Assembly: GCA_013176395.1 (NCBI GenBank)
Contig: JABMLP010000017.1
Coordinates: 1,054,001 to 1,118,000 of the forward strand
Direction: 5' to 3'
Length of the DNA stretch: 64,000 nucleotides
Origin: Venturia oleaginea
Lineage: Eukaryota > Ascomycota > Dothideomycetes > Venturiales > Venturiaceae
The position numbers and the translations under genes are program-made. Shown here one piece after another: positions 58,051 to 64,000 of this stretch. The notes beneath the pieces were generated by a model. That model had not been told where the DNA came from, ran no database searches, and saw nothing but the letters and a program-made list of their open reading frames with translations. The first letter of the stretch is position 1. Every line of letters begins with the position of its first letter.

Positions 58051-60242
58051 TGAATGAGAGTACTGAGTGAGAGGACTAACTTCAGTATGGCTATCAAACA
58101 CCACTGCAAAAACCGGAGAGAATCGGGTACATTCACAAACATCGATGCTCTACATAATCACCAAACAAAAACATGCGAGTCTCTCACAGATCTCAGCGAC
58201 TTCACAAACAAAATTGCCGGGCTTCCGAAAAGACCAGATTAAATCATCATCCAGCTTGATAAAAGCTGTTTGCATGAGTCCAGTTTTGGAAGGCAAGTTC
58301 TGCTACCAGATCCCCCTCTCTTCACCATGGTCATTCGACTGCGAAATCGTATTATCGAGCCGACCATAGAAAAATAGACGTCGGTACGTATTCAAAAACA
58401 CCCTCGGCGCTATCCAATATGAGAAGATATGCCAATTATCAGCCTGCGCCTCGCAGTCAGCCCATATCTCATCTTCTCGTCTTTGAACTGACAATTGTCC
58501 ACCAGACGCAGGCTTGGTTCCAGGGAAAACGCTGGAAGGAGGATTTGGAGGCTGGTAGGGCTTGTTAATGGGCGTTAAGAGAAATATATGGATTGAATCA
58601 GGATAAGTCGATGAGAGTGTCACATGTTAACGAAGACTTGCAATCCCAGATCTACATCGATGAATTTGCGGCGATCTTGAAAAGAAAAAGACGAGTTGCT
58701 AAATTTGCTCTCGTTTTACAGCCCACGAGTGTAGGTCCCCGGATCCGCCGATCCAGAGTGGCCTGGCTGCATGTAAGAGTTCTTCCCTAAGTGATATTTC
58801 GCAAAGAAAAGAAGAATACTTAATTGAAAGTCTCTAAGTACAAGGAAGAAATTGTAAGTACAGGAATGATAGCTTGTATATATAATCCTCCTCTTACAAA
58901 TAGATCCTTCTAGAATGTATCTTTAAATAGAACATGACAGCTTGCAAAATAACAAAAGAGGAAAGATCATTATAACTGCAAAGGCAAACCAGTAAATAAG
59001 AGAACAATTGAAAATCCAGTCATAGATAAGCTAGGGAGAAGGATTCCATCCCTTAACACTGCAACAGTAAGTAGTATCTCAATTTTTTCTTTCTCTCAGT
59101 CCATTGTCAAGATCTAATTGGCATCAGCCATCCAGATAATTCTTTACATTTTCCTCGAGCATATCTACCGCTTCTCTTTCCCTTTCTCCTCCCGTCATCA
59201 GCCCCTTCCCCTTCTCCGTCCAAAAAACCATACACATCACTACCTAGTACAATCATCAGCTCTACCTATATACATACAAACACAGTATACCACCTACATA
59301 CTCCTCCTCAATGACAAGTCCCACCTTCCGAAGTCGAAATCTTGCAGCAATCATCACCAGGGCAAGATACTGGTCTACCGTCTCTCGTTTTGAATAATTT
59401 GCATAACGGGCCCGATTTTAGACACATTATGTGATCGTTTTTCTGCCTTGCGCAGGAGTGATCTGCCTCGCGTTCACCTAGCAATTTCTAGACCGATCCT
59501 CCGTCCCAAATTATCCCTGACGTAGTATCTCTATCGAAAATACCCTCCTAAGAAGCGACCCTATTAGGTCCATCAGTCGTCTACAACTAAACGGTCTAAA
59601 GTAAAATTTCAGGTCGTACCATTTCTCCAGTCAAGTCTAAATTCACAGTAGGATCCGGTAGAATAAAGAATCGGAGTCTCGCGAGTCGCAGCATACACAA
59701 TCCCCCTCATTCTCCCTCCAACTTACAAGCGCCTGCGCCCAAATTTCCTTGAAGACACTCGCATTATAGGCTTTACTCCTATATATCAACGTGGGATCCT
59801 CCATAGATATTTTACTGAATGAATGATTCCATCATTCTACTATAGCCTCAGGGGGCCACGTGGGGGGATAGCTATATCCCAGCATATCCGGTATCTTATA
59901 ATGACCTCAGGACGAGTTCGTGGAAGTCGTATTCCCAAAATGCTTTAGTGAAATAATTGGCATGACAGGTAGAAACTCGAAGATAAATATGGATAAACAA
60001 GCCCAAATCATTGAGATTAATCGACATGACACATATCAGCCAATCCAGCGCCATTGAGTTATATAGTTGAAGGATTATCTCGAAGTCAAGTGGACCAATA
60101 CAAGATCGTGGTCGATAAAGTACTGGGAAATCAGATATTCGCGATAATTAAAACATCATCGACGTCGATACTGAACCGAAGATTACTAGGATCATTTAAG
60201 CTGTTATATACTTCACACAAAAATCCATCCACAAGCGTGACC
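58051..60242. other. gene-free AT-rich interval, about 2.2 kb
   Basis: No frame with recognisable content; the central part (about 58,800-60,200) is AT-rich with many short ORFs. No repeat pair or terminal repeats found by eye. Confidence 0.5.
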
Positions 60243-61149
60243 CTAACCTCTTCTACGCGTGGTTGGGCTCTTTGCTGTTTGAGACCCCGTCTTTGAGACC
60301 GGCACTCCATCTACGCCTGTGACCTTGAGTGCTGGAGCACTCTTCTTGCTGCTGCTGGAGTTCCAGTAGTAGACCATTTGTGTAGCGATAATTGCATTCA
60401 GGGAAAATCCAGCGATAAATCCATATAGAATAAGCGGATCGTCAACTTCTTGAACAGTCGTAAAGACGCGGGCGAGAGACCCAGCGAGGTAGTTGAAGAC
60501 CTGTATGCATCATTAGCAGTTTGCATCATAACTTGTGGAAGAAACATACCGCGAAAGCGCTCAATTGTCCAGTTCCACCCTCTTTCCAGATGGTCAAGAT
60601 CTGGGGCAACTTGCTTCCGATGCCCAATAGTCCAGCTCCAGCCTGCAACATGCCCATCTGCTTCTCATCGATGACACCAGGTTGAAACATGGCGTAGACA
60701 GCCGCAGCAAGTCCGGCAACAAAGACAGCGGCTCCGGCACTCTTGCCTCCATAATGCAGTACCAAGCAAGAAATAACCACATTCTGCAGCGCGATCAATG
60801 CGCTTTCGCCGTAGGTGCTGAAAGGATTACCCTGGCGTGCATTGTAGGCGAATGCAATGAGGAATGAGGATGTTTCGAGGAGGTAAGAGAGGAAAGAGAC
60901 GCCAGCTGCTGATTTCGAGTTCAATAGCTTAAGGAGCTGGGGAACTTTGACGACAGCGCTGGCACCGATTATGGCGATCCCGAGACCTTTGCTTACGCCC
61001 AATTTAACGCACTCCGGGTAGTTTATCGGGTCGATATCGAGGATCAGATGCTTGTAGCATTGCGGGCCGAGCAGGTTGTTGCCGATGGTGTAGAGAGGCG
61101 TGGGCAAGTTGTGGGTGATGGGCTGGAGGGCAGAACGGAGAAGGTCCAT
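60243..61149 (-). CDS. mpdu1: mannose-P-dolichol utilization defect 1 protein (PQ-loop)
   Basis: Two exons, 61149-60550 and 60500-60243 (49-nt intron, phase 0), 285 aa. Two PQ-loop motifs are clear: SAVVKVPQLLKLLNSKSA (about residues 65-82) and GIGSKLPQILTIWKEGG. Seven hydrophobic segments are visible, matching the MPDU1/Lec35 membrane protein. The family word GVSFLSYLLETSSFLIAFAYN is intact, as is ARQGNPFSTYGE. MPDU1 is needed for use of dolichol-phosphate-mannose and -glucose in N-glycan, GPI and O-mannose synthesis at the ER. The C-terminal tail is short and basic (TTRRRG). Confidence 0.93.
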
Positions 61150-61569
61150 TTTGGGGGTTTTATACTGGATGGACGGCCAGAAGTGGGAGGAGTGGTAATG
61201 ACGGGGGATGGTTAGATTGTTTGCGATTTGTTGTTGTAACCTGTCCTCGACTTCCGATATCGTACAGGGGCCTCCATCCCATGACCCGCCAAATATTGAA
61301 GGGGCACGAAGGGGCAGCCACGACAGCTGCTTTGAAGAAGCTGTGATTCTCCATCAACCACGCGTCACACGCCCAAAACATCAGGAGGCGTTCACGAGCA
61401 ATATCAGGATAGTTGAGCATACTCTAACAACGCCTCAGGACCTCGAATATCCTCTCCCTTTTCCCAAGCATAACCATCTTTTGCTATTTACCTGGACTGA
61501 CACTTGTTTGAACCGAAAAACCGACATATCAGAAACTACCAATTACCTTACTTACAGTCCAAGGCTCCA
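61150..61569. other. intergenic interval
   Basis: About 420 bp upstream of MPDU1. A 121-codon plus-strand frame here has no recognisable content and overlaps the promoter side. Confidence 0.45.
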
Positions 61570-61995
61570 ATAGACTTTCCCGTGGCATCGAAGATCTGTG
61601 CATCTTTCACAGTGGCCTATAATCAAAAGGGATTTGGAAGGTTAGCCGAATATGCCATGATTTCGTAGGCAACAGCTGGCTTTTCGCGGGCACCAGAAGG
61701 TGTAACCATGGAAGAGGCAGCCGGCCTGACGTGCACTGTTCAAACGGCAGTTCTCATGTGTGAGAAAGCAGGCATCTAAGGCGGTGAGCGTGTGCTGGTC
61801 AACGGTGGTAGCGGTGGAGTTGGTACGATGGTCATCCAAGTTGCCAAAGCAATGGGTGCAAAAGTTGGTAGCGACGTGTTCAGAGAAGAATGCTAGCCTT
61901 GTATCGAGTTCAGTTAAGAGGGCAGACATGTTCCTTTCTCAGTCTGAAGGTGACGGTCGTTCAAGTAACAGGGAAGTGCATTTATCTCACTAGGT
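61570..61995 (+). pseudogene. zinc-type oxidoreductase (MDR/quinone reductase-like) fragment
   Basis: The plus-strand text FGRLAEYAMIS, EGVTMEEAAGL, then GGERVLVNGGSGGVGTMVIQ and VAKAMGAKV is the central part of the MDR (alcohol dehydrogenase/quinone reductase) family, including its Rossmann GGSGGVG dinucleotide motif. It contains a TAG near 61,668 and a TAA near 61,778, and after AKV the continuation (VVATCSEKNASLV) lies in another frame. The start and the C-terminal half are absent. It is a dead fragment between MPDU1 and the F-box-like gene, probably a relic of a duplicated or transferred gene. Confidence 0.75.
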
Positions 61996-62184
61996 TACCA
62001 TTTCCGGGTTATACATCAAGGTATAATGTTCATTTCCTTCGTTGTTGACTCCATCACTGTCAACGTCCTGCTCTCTTCTATCCACACATCTTTCTCCCTT
62101 CATTTACTGATCGCTGCACACTCACTTACCGCAATTCCACTCCTTAATCCTCGTTCTTCAGCGTTACTCCCACCACAGTTCATC

Positions 62185-63392
62185 ATGGGTGACGTCCACC
62201 CACAAGCCCCGATGTTCGAAGGCAATCCACCAACCATCTCTCGACGACTCAATATGAGCGAACCGATCATCGTGGATCAATACAAACTCCTGGGCCCCAA
62301 ACTATTCTACGAGTGGTGCGATAGCCTTGAGCCTAACCCGCGTATAGGTTGGACGAACATAACGACTGGTCCACCAGAGATCATCGCAGATATCCTCAGC
62401 AGTATTTATCTTCATCTCCGGGCCTACAACTACGACTACAATGCTCTCGACCTGGACTTCTGGTCCTCGACTAAACTCCGCCCAAGCTTTCAAGACATTC
62501 TGGAGGGATGGAACGACATCCAAATCATCAGTCTCGTACAGCGCGACGGCCCTCCACTCTGCCTACCGGTTCAATTGTTCCTCTCCCACCATCATCTGGT
62601 CGACATCCGCCTGAAGCTTGGCGGCGAATGGATGAAATTCGTCGACTTCCTCGATCTGCTTACTCTCACCTCTCCGGTCGACCCAGCCAAGATCAGACAT
62701 ATTTGGAAGTACAGCGGAAAGAAGTTCGACCTCATTGCGCTCCCTCGTGAGCTTCGCGACCAGAAGCAAGAATGATTCTGTGGACCCAGGGAAAGTTCTA
62801 TTACGAGTCCATCCGCAAGCTCTCCGAGTTCCTCCTCCACAGCCAACCTGAGGACTTGAAGATGCTTCGGAAAATGGAATTGAACTTTGGATACGAGAAC
62901 TGGCTTCGTCTTCTGGGCGCTCAGCTGACCTCACGTGCGCGCTGGTCGGCTTGTGCTTCCTTGGACGTACTCAAGACTGTGCAACTACAAGAACTGACGC
63001 TTGTCTTTCGCCAATCATCTGACTTAGAGCACACACGGTGCCGACTATGGTACTACGAGAAGGGCTGCCACACCAAGGTTCTTCAATGGATCCTCGACCT
63101 CTTGGTTCCCATTCTCGGCCGTGCCAGCATCAAGAAGTTGAAAGTTGAGGGTTTCATCAAGCACGCTCAGAAGGCTCACTTCATCAAGGATATTGAAAAG
63201 TACAAGGACATGCTTGAAGTTAAAGGCATCACCCTCGAGGACTTGAAGGAGGACGGAGACGAGAAAGGAGGTGTTTTTTTGGCTGGAGCCAGGGCACAGG
63301 CTATCCTTGCTATGCCTGATTTTCAAGAAGAAGCGTTGATTGTCTCAGACGAGTACGATCCTGAGGAGCTGTATCCCAATCTTCAATTGTAA
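62185..63392 (+). pseudogene. F-box-like protein gene with a one-base frameshift
   Basis: ATG 62185 (MGDVHPQAPMFEG) opens a 196-codon frame that stops with TGA at 62773-62775. From 62,772 the neighbouring frame continues without gap as ILWTQGKFYYESIRKLSEFL and runs to 63392 (in total ~400 aa). Near the join is FDLIALPRELRDQ, the fungal F-box-like 'LPRELRD' helix, placed here in mid-protein. No splice junction fits, so a one-base deletion at about 62,765-62,772, or an assembly error, best explains it. The rest is unrecognised: IIADILSSIYLHLRAYN before the break, and acidic/Lys-rich text with KGITLEDLKEDGDE after it. The frames are otherwise clean, so the break is likely recent. Confidence 0.6.
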
Positions 63393-64000
63393 GTCTTTAA
63401 TATGTGATAAGGTGGACTCAGTACTAACCTGGCTAGACCACCAACCTGTCTCTGCAAGCACTAATGCACTACCGATACCGACGGATTCATGAAGCACTTG
63501 GATGACGACGATATGAGTGTACTTGGATACTGAAGTGGGGATGGATATATATTCGAAACATACTACAACGTCATATTGCACTTAGATGGTATTACTCGAA
63601 CTCTCTCTTTTGGCAGAATGGAGAATGAGAAAGAGGATTTGGAGCGAGGATACTTGAATGGATGGGAGCTATGCGCTGGATGCGTAATTGGCATGGAATG
63701 GCATGGAATCGAATGGGTCATTGACGACGATAATGGATACGAGTTGATGAAGGCGCTTTGTTGCCAAACCAAAAAAAAAAAGGTTCTTAGATAGTACGAA
63801 TTGGGCAATGGCGATTTGAGCACGGCTGACGAGCACGACTCGACTTATACATGGCAGACCGAGATTGATATCTGCATCATGCTTACTGCAGCGTGGGCGG
63901 GCCTAGTATACATGGCGTTCAGCGCACACATTTCGGCAGGACGAGAAGGGATTTGGGGCCATGGTCGACTTCTGTTACTCCTGGCCTATACTTCATTCGA
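63393..64000. other. intergenic interval to the right edge
   Basis: Roughly 600 bp without supportable coding. An A12 run is at about 63,770-63,781, and ATGGCATGGAAT duplicates near 63,690-63,710. Confidence 0.45.

Overview
The window is nuclear DNA of a filamentous ascomycete (Pezizomycotina). Genes carry many short introns (mostly 46-62 nt) with GT/AG borders and CTRAC-type branch sites. Family content is typical of this group: Pth11/rhodopsin-like membrane protein, HET-domain protein, Zn2Cys6 factor, SUR7 protein, AT-hook/EVE protein and a filamentous-type PNG1. I cannot fix the class from sequence alone. All calls come from reading translations and motifs; no database search was run. Intron coordinates were placed by hand and checked by reading-frame arithmetic.

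Layout. 0-10.2 kb: alpha/beta hydrolase (-, cut by the left edge), a 21-bp minisatellite, a PAP2 lipid phosphatase (+), a seven-TM rhodopsin-like protein (-) and an RWDD2-type protein (-), separated by long non-coding gaps. 10.2-20.3 kb is a gene-poor 'graveyard': a broken small secreted-protein candidate, a decayed BiP/Hsp70-like gene, an unrecognised gene with a frameshifted 5' end, an intact-looking cysteine-rich mini-ORF and faint relics. 20.4-24.1 kb: PNG1-type transglutaminase-fold protein and a SUR7/PalI membrane protein. 24.6-26.3 kb: a 1.6-kb insertion with 14-bp target duplications, an (AATC)n tail and a 353-bp internal tandem duplication. 26.8-31.2 kb: MFS monocarboxylate-type transporter and HET protein.

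31.2-33.1 kb holds what looks like a dead phenylacrylate/sorbate decarboxylation cluster: a Pad1 (UbiX) tail on the minus strand, an Fdc1 (UbiD) gene with a large internal deletion, and a truncated Zn2Cys6 regulator. Directly after it lies a complete but defective Ty3/Gypsy chromovirus (33.64-39.20 kb; 176-bp LTRs, ATTTG target duplication). A 158-bp TA-flanked MITE follows at 39.8 kb.

40-61 kb is mostly housekeeping: an F-box-like protein, UTP4 and NOP7/pescadillo as a divergent ribosome-biogenesis pair, an amdS-type amidase, a 1,340-aa AT-hook + EVE-domain protein, ribosomal protein uS5 (RPS2), a Med8-like acidic protein and the dolichol-phosphate-mannose utilisation protein MPDU1. The right end has a relic zinc-type oxidoreductase and an F-box-like gene with a frameshift. 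No tRNA, rRNA, CRISPR or origin was recognised.
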